From: Helianthus annuus
Taxonomy: Eukaryota > Streptophyta > Magnoliopsida > Asterales > Asteraceae
Assembly (NCBI RefSeq): GCF_002127325.2
Contig: NC_035441.2
Coordinates: forward strand, 53,498,464-53,562,463
Reading direction: 5' to 3'
Length of the DNA stretch: 64,000 nucleotides
Part shown: positions 1 through 10,527 of the stretch, piece by piece
Position numbering within the stretch: the stretch's first letter is position 1
Layout: the number at the start of each line of letters is the position of its first letter
Position numbers and translations under genes: made by a program
The notes under the pieces: generated by a model
What the model was told of the DNA's origin: nothing
The model's input: the letters and a program-made list of their open reading frames with translations, nothing else
Databases searched by the model: none

Positions 1-996
1 ACAGTGCTACAAGCAAAAGGAAGAAGGGTGGCCTATGCAATGAATTGGGAAGAATTTAAGAGTCTTGTCGAAAGAAAATTCTGCCCCGAATACGAAAAGG
101 AACAAATGGCAAACAAGTTCCTGAGTCATCGTATGATAGGCGTCGACTGTCGGGGATACACTTCGACATTCTTCGAATATGCGAGAGTGGTACCTACCCT
201 GGCTTCGCCAGAACCGTTACTCATTTCCTGTTATATTTGGGGATTAATCGGAGAAATCCGTAACATCGTTAAAGCTGCAAGACCACGCACTATTGACGAT
301 GTTGTAGAGTTAGCCAACACCTTAACCGATGAACTGGTGCGCACAAGAGAAGAAGATCGAAAGAAAGAATTGGCTCAGAAGATTACCCAGGGATTTCGTA
401 CGGGTAATAATAACCGCTTTAAAAGAAGAGGAACAGGGCAATCCTCAACCCCGCCATTCTGCAGAAATTGCAAGAGAAAGCATTTTGGAAGATGCTATAT
501 AACCTGCAATTTTTGCAAATCAGTAGGACATAGTGAAGATAACTGCAAAAAGAAAGCCATAGTCTGCTATAACTGTGGAGAAACCGGACATGACAAAACA
601 GAATGCCCTAAATTGGTTAAAGCCGCAGATAATAAAGGCAAACAAGCTGAAGGGGCAACTAAGAAGAATGTTCGCGCATTCCAACTGACCACTCAAGAAG
701 CCGAACTCATTCCAGACGTGATAGCGGGTACGTTCTTAGTACATAACGTCTATGCAAAAGTATTATTTGACTCTGGTGCAAACCAAAGTTTCATTAATAC
801 TTCATTCTGCCAAGCTCTTAACCTACCTTTAACTACCCTTAGGCAGATTTTTACAGTCGAAACGGCAGATGGAAATTCTGTCAACATAGACAAAGTATTG
901 CAAGAAGAAAAGATAGAACTGTTAGGCCATAAGTTTTCTGCAAACCTGTTACCTATGAATTTAGCCGGATTCGATATAGTATTAGGAATGGATTAG
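1..996 (+). pseudogene. gag: gag and protease of Gypsy element, 5' truncated by window edge
   Basis: Capsid/nucleocapsid and aspartic protease part of the polyprotein. The frame is already open at position 1, so the true start lies upstream; no ATG near position 1 should be taken as the start. The N-terminal two fifths is the retrotransposon gag domain. Around residues 150-205 there are cysteine-rich knuckles, two of them clean C-x2-C-x4-H-x4-C (CNFCKSVGHSEDNC and CYNCGETGHDKTEC). Around residue 257 is the protease active site, DSGA, followed by the usual hydrophobic strand. The frame ends at a TAG (994-996) directly after GMD, where the family normally has a tryptophan, and stays open after it. 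It is therefore a nonsense mutation (TGG to TAG) and not a natural end. Confidence 0.9.
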
Positions 997-3438
997 TTAG
1001 TTACCAACCATGCTCGAATCCTATGTGATAAGAATTCCGTAGAAATCCATACCCCCACAGGAGAAGTAATCTTAATTACAGGAGATAGACCTCGGAAGCC
1101 ATTAAAATTCATTTCAGTAATGAAACTGGCTAGTTATTCAAGGAAACAAGAAATGGTGTATATGATTTCTGTAATCATTAACGCTAAAAGTAAGGAACTC
1201 CAGGACATCCCTATAGTTTCAGAATACCCAGATGTCTTTCCAGAAGAATTACCTGGGTTACCACCGGATAGGGAAGTAGAGTTTAGAATTCATCTAATTC
1301 CAGGTACTACACCAATAGCTAAGGCACCTTATCGATTAGCACCTACTGAAATGCTAGAATTGAAAAAGCAGTTAGATGAATTACTAAGCAAAGGATTTAA
1401 ACAACCTAGTTCATCCCCTTGGGGTGCACCAGTGTTGTTTGTGAAAAAGAAAGATGGGTCGATGAGAATGTGTATCGATTATAGGGAATTGAACAAGGTT
1501 ACAATTAAGAATCGATACCCACTACCTAGGATTGATGATCTTTTTGATCAATTGCAAGGAGCTAGGTATTTCTCTAAGATAGATTTAAGATCCGGATACC
1601 ACCAGTTGAAAGTACAAGAGGAGGACATACCTAAAACTGCTTTCAGAACTAGGTATGGTCATTATGAGTTTACAGTCATGCCCTTCGGATTAACAAATGC
1701 TCCAGCCGCATTTATGGAGATGATGAATAGAATCTGTAAACCATACTTGGATAAATTTGTAATCGTGTTCATTGACGATATACTAATTTATTCCAAAAGT
1801 CAGGAAGAACATTGTGAGCACCTGCATGCACTCTTAACTTTGTTAAGAAAGGAAAAGCTCTATGCCAAATTCTCGAAGTGTGAATTCTGGCTGCAGGAAG
1901 TACAATTTTTAGGTCATATGGTGAATCACGAAGGAATTCACGTAGATCCTGCTAAAATAGAAGCAATTACTAACTGGAAGGTTCCACGAACGGCTATTGA
2001 AGTTAGAAGTTTTCTAGCATTAGCTGGATACTATAGACGATTTATTAAAGACTTCTCTAAGATAGCTGCACCTTTGACTAAGCTAACCTGTAAAGCAGTT
2101 AAGTTTGAATGGGGACCTAGACAAGAGGAAGCTTTTAGGATTCTAAAGCACAAATTGACGAACGCTCCAATCTTAGCTTTACCCGAAGGAACCGAAGATT
2201 TTGAAGTATACTGTGATGCTTCAAAATTAGGATATGGATGTGTGTTGATGCAACGCAAAAAGGTAATTGCGTATGCCTCTAGACAGTTGAAAAAGCACGA
2301 GGAAAATTATACAACCCATGACCTAGAGTTAGGAGCCATATTTTTTGCCCTTAAGATTTGGAGACATTATCTGTACGGAAGTAAGTTTACTATCTATACA
2401 GATCATAAAAGTTTAAGGTATATATTTGGGCAAAAAGAGTTAAACATGAGGCAAAGAAGGTGGATGGAAATCCTAAGTGATTACGACTGTGATATTCAAT
2501 ATCACGAAGGAAGGGCAAACGTAGTCGCAGATGCCTTAAGTCGTAAGTATCATGAAAAGCAAAAACGAGTCCGTGCTCTTAGGTTAAATCTACAATTAGA
2601 TTTAATGGAACAATTGAAGAAAGTTCAGGGAACGGCAATCAAGGATGATGCTGAAGGAATGAAAGGTTACCTAAAGGAACTAGAACAAGGAAAAGATGGA
2701 ATTTGGAGATTCCACAAGAAACGAATTTGGGTACCTAAGCAGGGAGAATTAAGAAATAAAATTTTAGAAGAAGCTCATAAATCTAGGTATGCTGTACATC
2801 CAGGAAACAATAAGATGTACCAAGATTTAAGAAATAATTTCTGGTGGATAGGAATGAAAAAGGACATAGCTGAATATGTAACCAAGTGTCTTACTTGTTC
2901 GCAAGTTAAGGCCGAACACCAGAAACCTTCAGGACTACTACAACAGTTAGAAATGCCGGTATGGAAATGGGAACTCATAACAATGGACTTTGTTACTAAG
3001 TTACCCAAAACCAGAAAAGGTAATGATGCTATTTGGGTAATTGTGGATCGATTAACCAAATCAGCTCATTTTCTACCAATGAAGGAAACCTTTAGCATGG
3101 AAAGGTTAGCCAAGTTGTACGTAGACGAAGTAGTATCCTTACATGGAGTCCCACTCTCTATTGTATTAGATAGAGATAGTCGTTTCACTTCCCGTTTCTG
3201 GACAAGTTTCCAGGAGGCAATGGGAACTCGACTCAATTTAAGTACTGCATATCATCCTCAAACGGATGGACTAAGTGAAAGGACGATACAAACAATGGAA
3301 GACATGCTCCGAGCATGTGTAATTGACTTTGGTGGTAATTGGGATAACCATTTACCATTAATTGAATTCTCCTATAACAATAGTTATCATTCGAGCATCG
3401 AAGCTGCTCCATTCGAAGCACTGTATGGACGCAAGTGA
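997..3438 (+). pseudogene. pol: pol (RT, RNase H, integrase) of Gypsy element
   Basis: Continues the gag frame after the TAG at 994-996; an ATG occurs at 1120 but nothing marks it as a real start. Reverse transcriptase occupies about 1240-1990, with the catalytic FIDD box near 1770. RNase H follows at about 2200-2540 (YCDAS, then TDHKSL). The integrase zinc finger is at about 2770-2930 (H-H then CLTC) and the catalytic core at about 2980-3420, with the first D in TMDFV, the second in DRDSRF and the E in SERTIQT. All three catalytic residues are present, although the residue before DRDSRF is L where S is usual. The stretch ends at TGA 3436-3438, where the family has a cysteine (LYGRKC); the same frame continues after it. 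Confidence 0.93.
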
Positions 3439-4023
3439 AGAACTCCCGTTTGTTGGGCAGAAATAGGAGAAAGTCAATTATCAGGACCAGAGATTGTGCA
3501 AGAAACCACTGACAAGATATCGCAAATCAAGGAAAGACTGAAGACTGCTAGAGATCGTCAAAAGAATTATGCAGACAATCGCCGCAAGCCACTAGAATTT
3601 CAGGTAGGAGACAAAGTACTTTTGAAAGTTTCTCCTTGGAAAGGAGTGGTACGATTCGGTAAGAAAGGAAAACTGAGTCCGAGATATGTTGGACCATTCC
3701 CAGTGATCCAACGAATAGAACCAGTAGCTTATCGTTTACAACTACCAGAAGAATTAGTTGGAGTACATGATGTGTTTCATGTATCCAATCTCAAGAAATG
3801 TCTATCAGACGAATCCCTGGTAGTACCTCTTCAAGATATAGAGGTAAATAAAAAGCTGAAATTCGTAGAAAAACCCCTACAAATAGAAGACCGGAAGATT
3901 AAGTTTCTCAAAAACAAACGACTAGTGCTAGTGAAAGTCAAATGGGAATTCAGGAGAGGACCAGAATACACTTGGGAACTGGAATCAGAAATGAAGCGAA
4001 AGTACCCTCATCTATTTCAGTAA
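3439..4023 (+). pseudogene. pol: integrase C-terminus and chromodomain of Gypsy element
   Basis: Same frame as the upstream pol, separated from it only by the TGA at 3436-3438. It holds the basic linker ([10 protein letters not shown]), the [13 protein letters not shown] segment of the integrase C-terminal domain, and a last 50 residues of chromodomain type with the aromatic pattern VKWEF...YTWELE. Chromodomains of this type are thought to steer integration towards modified chromatin. The natural stop is TAA 4021-4023, about 25 nt before the polypurine tract, a spacing typical for these elements. Confidence 0.88.
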
Positions 4024-4046
4024 ATCTCGAGGACGAGATTTTTCTC

Positions 4047-4059
4047 AAGGTGGGGAGGA
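4047..4059 (+). other. polypurine tract of Gypsy element
   Basis: AAGGTGGGGAGGA lies immediately before the TG that opens the 3' LTR at 4060. This is the expected plus-strand primer site. Confidence 0.85.
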
Positions 4060-4321
4060 TGTAACAACTGTCACTAAAATCAATAATTAGGACAATAATT
4101 AGTCAATAAGAAAATCCTAATTGAGACACCCAAGTAATTCTGCATTGGCCCTAAAATTTTCAGAACAATCGGAAACAGGATCAGGGCCCCTAAAACTCAA
4201 GGGGGGCAAACCCTAGTTGAATAATTATCTAAATTAAACGTTGCAAAGTTCTGATTGGCTGAAATTGTTGAATCACCAAAGCTAGTCCCGAGCCTAGGCA
4301 GCCTATGAATTAGACTGCTTA

Positions 4322-4361
4322 GCTTACGGACCGCAAGGGAAAAGGCGTACGGTCCGTAAGC
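4322..4361. promoter_or_regulatory. 12-bp inverted repeat just upstream of LTR TATA box
   Basis: GCTTACGGACCG at 4322-4333 pairs exactly with CGGTCCGTAAGC at 4350-4361, with a 16-nt loop. The TATA box starts 17 bp after it. It could be a hairpin or a bipartite protein binding site in the LTR promoter. Confidence 0.6.
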
Positions 4362-4377
4362 ATGCCTCAAAAATCAC

Positions 4378-4385
4378 TATAAATA
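4378..4385 (+). promoter_or_regulatory. TATA box of Gypsy 3' LTR
   Basis: TATAAATA about 320 bp into the LTR, in the sense direction of the element. Confidence 0.7.
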
Positions 4386-5496
4386 GCCGACCTTGGGGCT
4401 TGAACTGAGAAATAAAAACGACGTAAAGTTGCTGTCTGTACGTCGAGTTAAGGCTGTAATACTACAATAAACACACACACGATCACGAGGTGCTGCCACA
4501 ATCAGGGTAATAACTCGATCGCTATTACGATTCAACGTCCGATCGATTATAACTATCCAACGATTGTCTGAGTGCTGCTTAAATTGAGCTGATACTTTGT
4601 TATTCATTGTGATTTCGACTTGAATGTTTGAGTGCTGTTCGAATTCGGACTATGCTCTGTCATTCGTTGTGAATCCATTGAATTATTGAGTATTGCACTT
4701 ATTAATTGTTGTGAGGGTTTAATCTCGTGAATTGACGTAACTGATGAATTAGTTACTAACCCATTTGTGTGTACATTGTTAATTAAATTAGGTTAATCAT
4801 AGGCAAATCAGTAAGGCTTAAACTCTGCTCGTAAAATCTGCAAAGTGAGTCATTCTCTTTTTATCAACTGTTTTACAAAACTCCAAATTATTTTCAAAGT
4901 TATAATTACAGGGATTAAGTCTTTGTAATCACCAAGTTACAGCCGGTATGTGGGGTTTTGTATACATTACTTGATAATCTTCAACATTGGGGCAGCCAAT
5001 GGGTGATATGACCATAATCACAGACACCACTGGACAGGTGGGCCAGTGGGTCGAGTGATAAAGTACCGTGGGTAGTTGGTTTGGTATCAGAAACATTGTA
5101 ATCGCTCTTAATACTGTGAATTATAACTAATGGGTCGTTTTAGTAAAATGAATGATTCACTCAGTATTTCCCCGCTGACAAATTTTTTTTTTCAAACATG
5201 TTTCAGGTGATATGTTGTGAGCAAAGAAAGAGAAGTGCCGTGAAGCACTCCCAGCTTAGAAAAGTGGCTCAGTGTAAATAAATAAAAGAAACATGTTTTG
5301 AAAAATAAAGATTTCCCTGGGAAATCACATTATTGTAAATATCGGGAGTTTATCCCTAAAGTTATAAAGCGAGCAGTTTAAATTACTGAAAGATCCTGTT
5401 TTAAAAAGACTTCCGCTGTCGCCTTAAATCTAAATACCGCAGGATTTCTGTCCCGCGGCTCCTGAAACGGGTCAAACCGGGTCGGGGGCCGTGACA

Positions 5497-7632
5497 CTAG
5501 ACCCCTATTCTGTTGACTTTGTGGCTGAAATGCTAGAGGACAAGATCTACAGACAACTATGCCCCAGACACTTGTTCCTGGCAGACAACCATTTGTTGGG
5601 GGCTTCTAGAAACTTATTCTAGCCTCGCTTTCCTAGCAAATAAGCATCCTAAATACCTGTCACATACGTTAAAATAAAGTCAATACATATAATGTAAAGG
5701 TGAGCATACAAGTTTGATAATAGCATATAGAGTTTGAATAGTTTACGCATAACCAACACGTACACAGAGGAAAACGAAGCATGTTAATTATCGACATGGA
5801 TCTATCGATACCAATGACTGCGGGTTGACCGTCCGAGACGGTTCGCAATACATGATTACCACCGTAATCCATGCAGGTAATTGTCCTTAACAACCCCCGT
5901 GTGAACGGGTGCTGAGTCCAAACTATAGTACTACGTCGTTAAGGCAGGAAGACAACATTCCACGTGTAAACACAATCAACAAGCATTCATTAAGTCACGT
6001 AATACATGCATATTGGTTAGCGTTCAAATAGTTTGAGTAGTGTGATCGTTTGTGTTTTGATATAAGCAACGTATGTAACACCCAAAAGTGCTAAAAGCAA
6101 AAAGGGATCAAGTATACTCACGGTGATTTATTATGGATTGAAGGGAGCGCTGAGAGTAGGGTTAGCCTGAATAGTTCGATAGCACAACAATGAGTAATGC
6201 GGAAATGTAAACAAATGTGGATGGATCGAATAGGCTGGTCGATCGAACGGCAGGTTCGATCGAACGGGCTGTTCGATCGGCTGGTATGTCCGTTTGGACA
6301 GTCCCGTTCGATCGGCCGGTAGGCTCGATCGGCTGGGCCATTCGAGTGGATTGTTTCTTCCTCTGGTGTGTTTGTGTTTGAGGATTTGAACTTTTAAAGT
6401 TTTCGTTGTAGTATATGAGAACACTAAGGTGTTCTTACCTTTCAGGTCGATCGATCGAACGGTCCGTTCGATCGGCCGGCTTAACCGATCGGCTGGGAAT
6501 CTTAGAAGTGATTCTCACCAGGATGTCGCTCGATCGAACAGGCTGTTCGATCGGCTGGCATTCCCTACTACGAACGAGTTGTAAAATCAATCGAGTGTTG
6601 AAGCATAGTATCTCATGATCCGAAGAGTAATGTTCACCAATCGAGTAGCATACTTGATCGAACATCACTTCGTCAATACCATACCTCAGGAAGTTTGAAA
6701 AGTGAGACGCCATATGCTAGCCGATCGGCTGGCCCGGTCGATCGGCTGGCCCGGTCGATCGGCTGGCCCGGTCGATCGGCTGGCCCGGTCGATCGGCTGG
6801 CATGTCCGATCGGCTGGGCTGTTCGAACAGCCTAGCCGTTCGGCCAGCAAGTCTGACCTGGTCGGCCTTTCGTCTAACTCTTGGCTATTTAATTAGTTGT
6901 TGACATTTCGAGGTAGTTTGATAACGAGTTGAACTATGATATCCTCCATTCCCACTCGTTTATTCGGCTCGGACAGGAATCACCCAAGTCTGGCCGGTGA
7001 ACGATTCGGAACGTCCGTTTAGAGTTTAACCCATCGTCGGTGAACCTTGTATCTAGAATCCGAATCTTGAACCTCTTAACTGTTAGAACGATTAGTTAGA
7101 CGGTTCAAGCTCTGTTTCTGCCGGTTTTAAGGTTTCGAGTGTAAAAGGTTGAAGAAAGTTGGAAATCATTCATAAAAATGTTAAGATTCTTACAAATCAC
7201 AGTTTGTTTATGTGGAAACCGGTCAGATCGAAGAAATTCATGGTTGAATGAGGCCAAAGTTTGGTGTTCTTCAAGAACACCATGATGACATCACCCAAGA
7301 ACACTTAGATCTTGGTGATTTCACGGTTAGAAATCGAGTTTTGAAAGATAGAAAGGTGTAGAATCATGCAATGATCAAAAACGTACAAGAATTAGAGTGA
7401 AAACTTACCGGAGTTGAGAGAAATCTGAGAAAAGGTGAAGAAGAAGGCTGGTTCGGTCAGAGCTTTCCAAAAATAGAAAGTGTGACAATGACAGCCCTAT
7501 TTATAGGCTCCAAAAGAGGAAAGTGGCAGTCGATCGGCCAGGAGTTCCGATCGAATGGGCTGCTCGATAGGCTAGGAAGATGCTAGCCGATCGGCTGGCC
7601 TGTTCGACCAGGATGCCTCCTGTTCGATCCGC
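5497..7632 (-). repeat. truncated Gypsy LTR, minus orientation (family of the 32836-44206 element)
   Basis: Aligns by eye along its length to the LTRs at 32836-35605 and 41442-44206 in the same (minus) orientation. Shared blocks include the GTTAAAATAAAGTCAATACA block near 5670, the CGATCG-rich blocks and the TATA box (TATAAATA on the minus strand, 7498-7505). Its outer end is cut at 5497 by the neighbouring Gypsy insertion. Its promoter-side end stops at 7632, about 540 bp short of the true LTR start. It forms the left arm of the inverted repeat with 7684-8704. Confidence 0.82.
6722..6823. repeat. 17-bp tandem repeat in LTR (CGATCGGCTGGCCCGGT)
   Basis: Four exact units start at 6722, 6739, 6756 and 6773, followed by two diverged ones. 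The related LTRs at 34190 and 42775 carry only one or two units at the same place, so the array has expanded in this copy. Confidence 0.85.
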
Positions 7633-7686
7633 GACGGAAGCGACAACTTCATTGTCTACTGTGATGCTTCTAACCTTGGTCTCGGT
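7632..7686 (+). pseudogene. 55-bp fragment of Gypsy pol at an inversion junction
   Basis: The plus strand reads [18 protein letters not shown], which is the start of the Gypsy RNase H domain. It matches the minus-strand pol copy at about 37485-37540 almost base for base. It sits exactly between the two head-to-head LTR pieces. The junctions share CGA and GGT with the flanking LTR sequences. Confidence 0.85.
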
Positions 7687-8922
7687 GAGAATCACTTCTA
7701 AGATTCCCAGCCGATCGGTTAAGCCGGCCGATCGAACGGACCGTTCGATCGATCGACCTGAAAGGTAAAAACACCTTAGTGTTCTCATATAATACAACGA
7801 AAACTTAAAAAGTTCAAATCCTCAAACACAAACACACCAGAGGAAGAAACAATCCACTCGAATGGCCCAGCCGATCGAGCCTACCGGCCGATCGAACGGG
7901 ACTGTCTAAACGGACATACCAACCGATCGAACAGCCCGTTCGATCGAACCTGCCGTTCGATCGACCAGCCTATTTGATCCATCCACATTTGTTTACATTT
8001 CCGCATTACTCATTGTTGTGCTATCGAACTATTCAGGCTAACCCTACTCTCAGCGCTCCCTTCAATCCATAATAAATCACCGTGAGTATACTCGATCCCT
8101 TTTTGCTTTTAGCACTTTTGGGTGTTACATACGTTGCTTATATCAAAACACAAACGATCACACTACTCAAACTATTTGAACGTTAACCAATATGCATGTA
8201 TTACGTGACTTAATGAATGCTTGTTGATTGTGTTTACACGTGGAATGCTGTCTACCTGCCTTAACGACGTAGATATAGTTTGGACTCGGCACCCGTTCAC
8301 ACGGGGGTTGTTAAGGACAATTACCTGCATGGATTACGGTGGTAATCATGTATTGCGAACCGTCTCGGACGGTCAACCCGCAGTCATTGGTATCGATAGA
8401 TCCATGTCGATAATTAACATGTTTCGTTTTCCTCTGTGTACGTGCTGGTTATGCGTAAACTATTCAAACTCTATATGCTATTATCAAACTTGTATGCTCA
8501 CCTTTACATTATATGTATTGACTTTATTTTAACGTATGTGACAGGTATTTAGGATGCTTATTTGCTAGGAAAGCGAGGCTAGAATAAGTTTCTAGAAGCC
8601 CCCAACAAATGGTTGTCTGCCAGGAACAAGTGTCTGGGGCATAGTTGTCTGTAGATCTTGTCCTCTGGCATTTCAGCCAGAAAGTCAACAGAATAGGGGT
8701 CTAGAAGCAGATAAACAATTGCTGTAATAATATTTGAATCTGAGTTGTCGGAACGGAATTTATTGTTTGGATGATTATCTGTAATGACATGTTTGTTTAT
8801 TCGGGATACGGTATGGGACATATCTTTAACTGAATTATATAAATAGTTGTTATGGAAACTTCTGAACAATCTGTTTCGCTCAGTGCCGCGCCCCGATGAT
8901 TCCGCCATCGGTTGGGGTGTGA
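7684..8922 (+). repeat. truncated Gypsy LTR, plus orientation
   Basis: The 3' portion of the same LTR family, in the opposite orientation to 5497-7632. It ends GGTTGGGGTGTGACA at 8922, which is the normal LTR end. Positions 7684-8704 are the reverse complement of 5497-6519 with scattered differences. It abuts a Harbinger transposase fragment, so the element it belonged to inserted in that transposon. Confidence 0.82.
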
Positions 8923-9526
8923 CAGCATGCGTTCTTCGGTATGCCAGGTTCACATAATGATATTACCATCATAAACCACTCTCCCATTTTCAATGATCGG
9001 GTAAATGGTATAGGACCCAAAGGAACTTTCTTTGTAAACGAGGTTGAGTACGTGTATGGGTACTACCTAGTTGATGGGATTTACCTAGAGTGGGTGGTTT
9101 TCGTAAAATTGTTCACAAGACACGGTACCATAGATCCAAAGAGATTAAAGTTTAACAGGGTCCAAATGGCTGCACGTAAAGACGTCGAGCGAGCATTCGG
9201 TGTTTTGAAGAAAGGTGGCGAATATTGGCAATGCCTTGTCGACTATGGGACAAGGACCAGATTGGAAACGTGATGTACGCATGTATCATTCTTCACAACA
9301 TGATTTTGGAGGATGAAGGTAGAGCGGTCGTTACCTACTATGATGACGATGGCTCCCAACCAGGTAACGTAACACTTACAGACGAAGATAAAGCATCAAA
9401 TGAATTTTTGATCAAGTCAAGGGATATACATCACAACCTTCGATCTGATTTGGTGGATCATGTTTCAGCGATTCCTGGGTTCGAAACCGACAAGACGACG
9501 AAGAATGATTATTTTTTATTTTGATA
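8923..9526 (+). pseudogene. PIF/Harbinger transposase (DDE_Tnp_4 type), C-terminal half
   Basis: The first frame (from about 8938) reads MPGSHNDITIINHSPIF and then GYYLVDGIYLEW, the region around the second catalytic aspartate of the PIF/Harbinger DDE transposase. ARKDVERAFGVL then supplies the catalytic glutamate. Near 9220-9240 the frame shifts. The C-terminal part continues in another frame from about 9237 with RLWDKDQIGNVMYACIILHN and ends at TGA 9522-9524. The N-terminal half is missing because the LTR ending at 8922 interrupts it. In autonomous elements this transposase works with a Myb-like partner; none is visible here. It is a dead fragment. Confidence 0.87.
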
Positions 9527-10104
9527 AATTATGTATGTTTATGTAGTTTTTAATGGTTATAAATATATATATATATATAGGGTTAGGATCATGAGTGAAC
9601 AACATCTTTGTTTGTGAACCGTGTGAACTAATCTTGGCCATTGATTTTGTTTAAGATGATAAGGGGTAGGATTGTAATTGTATAAAGCAATTATAAACAA
9701 TTAAATTTAAATCATTGTATTACTTAATTTGATTTCAGTTAGGTAATAAGTTTCCTTATTTGAAATCTTCAACATATTTTATATTTTATATTTTTATAAG
9801 ATTATCATCTCAATCTCTTTAACAAATCACCCTATTCTCTTGCGATTTTCCTGATTTCATCTTCGTTGTTCATTAGTTTCATAAACTCAGAAAATCACGC
9901 AACCTATAAAGTTTCGGGCACTTGTTGTAACCAGTTCAGCCACCATCCGAGCAGCCACCATCACAACAAGGTTATTCTTTTTCTGATCTTCAATCTTTAC
10001 TCGATTTACGATTGGCACCCAATTACCACCATCCACCAACACCACCAACATCATCTAGGGTTTAGAAATTGCTAATTGGTATTCTGTTTTTAGAAATTGG
10101 TTGA

Positions 10105-10383
10105 TTGAATTACGGTGACAATAACAGGGAACAATGCATCTGCGATAGGCAATATGCCGAAATGAGTTCCGGCAGTGGTGTTCTTGGTGAGGATATTGTA
10201 TCTTTTGGCAACCAAAGCGATTTGCCACCTCAGCGTGCTGTTTTCGGGTGTGAAAATAGGGAAATTGGTGATCTCTACAGTCAGCATGCTGATGGAATAA
10301 TGGGGGTGGGGCGTGGTGATTTGGGTTAAGTTGTTCAACTTGTTGAAAGTGGTGTTATAAGTGATTCGTTCCCCTAGTGTGTG
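10105..10383 (+). pseudogene. captured fragment of a plant aspartyl protease gene
   Basis: The plus frame reads CDRQYAEMSSGSGVLGEDIV, then PPQRAVFGCEN, GDLYSQHADGIMG and GVISDSF. This is closely like the N-terminal lobe of plant membrane or secreted pepsin-type aspartyl proteases of family A1. The catalytic DTG motifs lie outside the fragment. In-frame stops occur at 10327-10329 and 10375-10377, and there are no flanking exons. It sits inside the inverted-repeat element 9579-13050, so I read it as gene capture, not a host locus. It looks like one exon and a bit; the parent gene should be elsewhere in the genome. Confidence 0.8.
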
Positions 10384-10428
10384 AGATGTACAACATTTTT
10401 GTTTAACGTAGCTTTTTAATAAACATGT

Positions 10429-10527
10429 GCAGAGTCGTCGATAGAAGAAGATGATGATGAAGAAGATGACGAGCATTACAAGTACGATGACGGTACGGAC
10501 ACCGGTATTGATGGGCAATTAGAATAG
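10429..10527 (+). other. acidic coding-like segment after a splice-acceptor-like site
   Basis: After ATGTGCAG (acceptor-like) the plus frame reads ESSIEEDDDEEDDEHYKYDD and ends in TAG at 10525-10527. The strongly acidic composition suggests the tail of a protein, possibly a second captured exon. I do not recognise the gene. Confidence 0.3.

Larger units (their letters stand above)
1..5496 (+). mobile_element. Ty3/Gypsy chromovirus (Tekay/Del-like), 5' end outside window
   Basis: Order of parts is gag zinc knuckles, aspartic protease, reverse transcriptase, RNase H, integrase and a C-terminal chromodomain-like segment, then a polypurine tract and a 3' LTR. That order (integrase after RNase H) is Ty3/Gypsy, and the C-terminal segment places it among chromoviruses; the Tekay/Del clade is my best guess. 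The 5' LTR, primer binding site and start of gag lie before position 1. The polyprotein stays in one frame from position 1 to 4023 but is cut by two stop codons, so this copy is dead. The element appears to have inserted into an older LTR whose sequence resumes at 5497. Confidence 0.93.
4060..5496 (+). repeat. 3' LTR of Gypsy element (about 1.44 kb)
   Basis: Begins TGTAACAAC right after the polypurine tract and ends GGCCGTGACA at 5496, giving the TG...CA ends expected. A TATA box (TATAAATA) is at 4378-4385, preceded at 4322-4361 by a 12-bp perfect hairpin. The other LTR is outside the window, so the age of the insertion cannot be read. The expected 5-bp target duplication would be CTAGA (5497-5501) with its partner before position 1. 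Confidence 0.88.
5497..8704. repeat. large inverted repeat, about 1.02-kb arms
   Basis: Arms are 5497-6519 and 7684-8704, with a 1.16-kb spacer made of the remainder of the left LTR and the pol scrap. Transcription through it from either side could give a long hairpin RNA. Confidence 0.8.

Noticed and set aside
6131..6896. Several overlapping ORFs of 64-97 codons in the CGATCG-rich region
   Set aside because: They come from the repeat itself, which has few stops in several frames; no conservation with the other LTR copies.
8579..8953. 124-codon ORF on the minus strand across an LTR end
   Set aside because: It lies inside the plus-oriented LTR and its junction with the Harbinger fragment; no domain, and the related LTRs do not keep the frame.
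10090..10518. 142-codon minus-strand ORF over the captured protease fragment
   Set aside because: The plus frame has clear aspartyl protease similarity, so this is its shadow.
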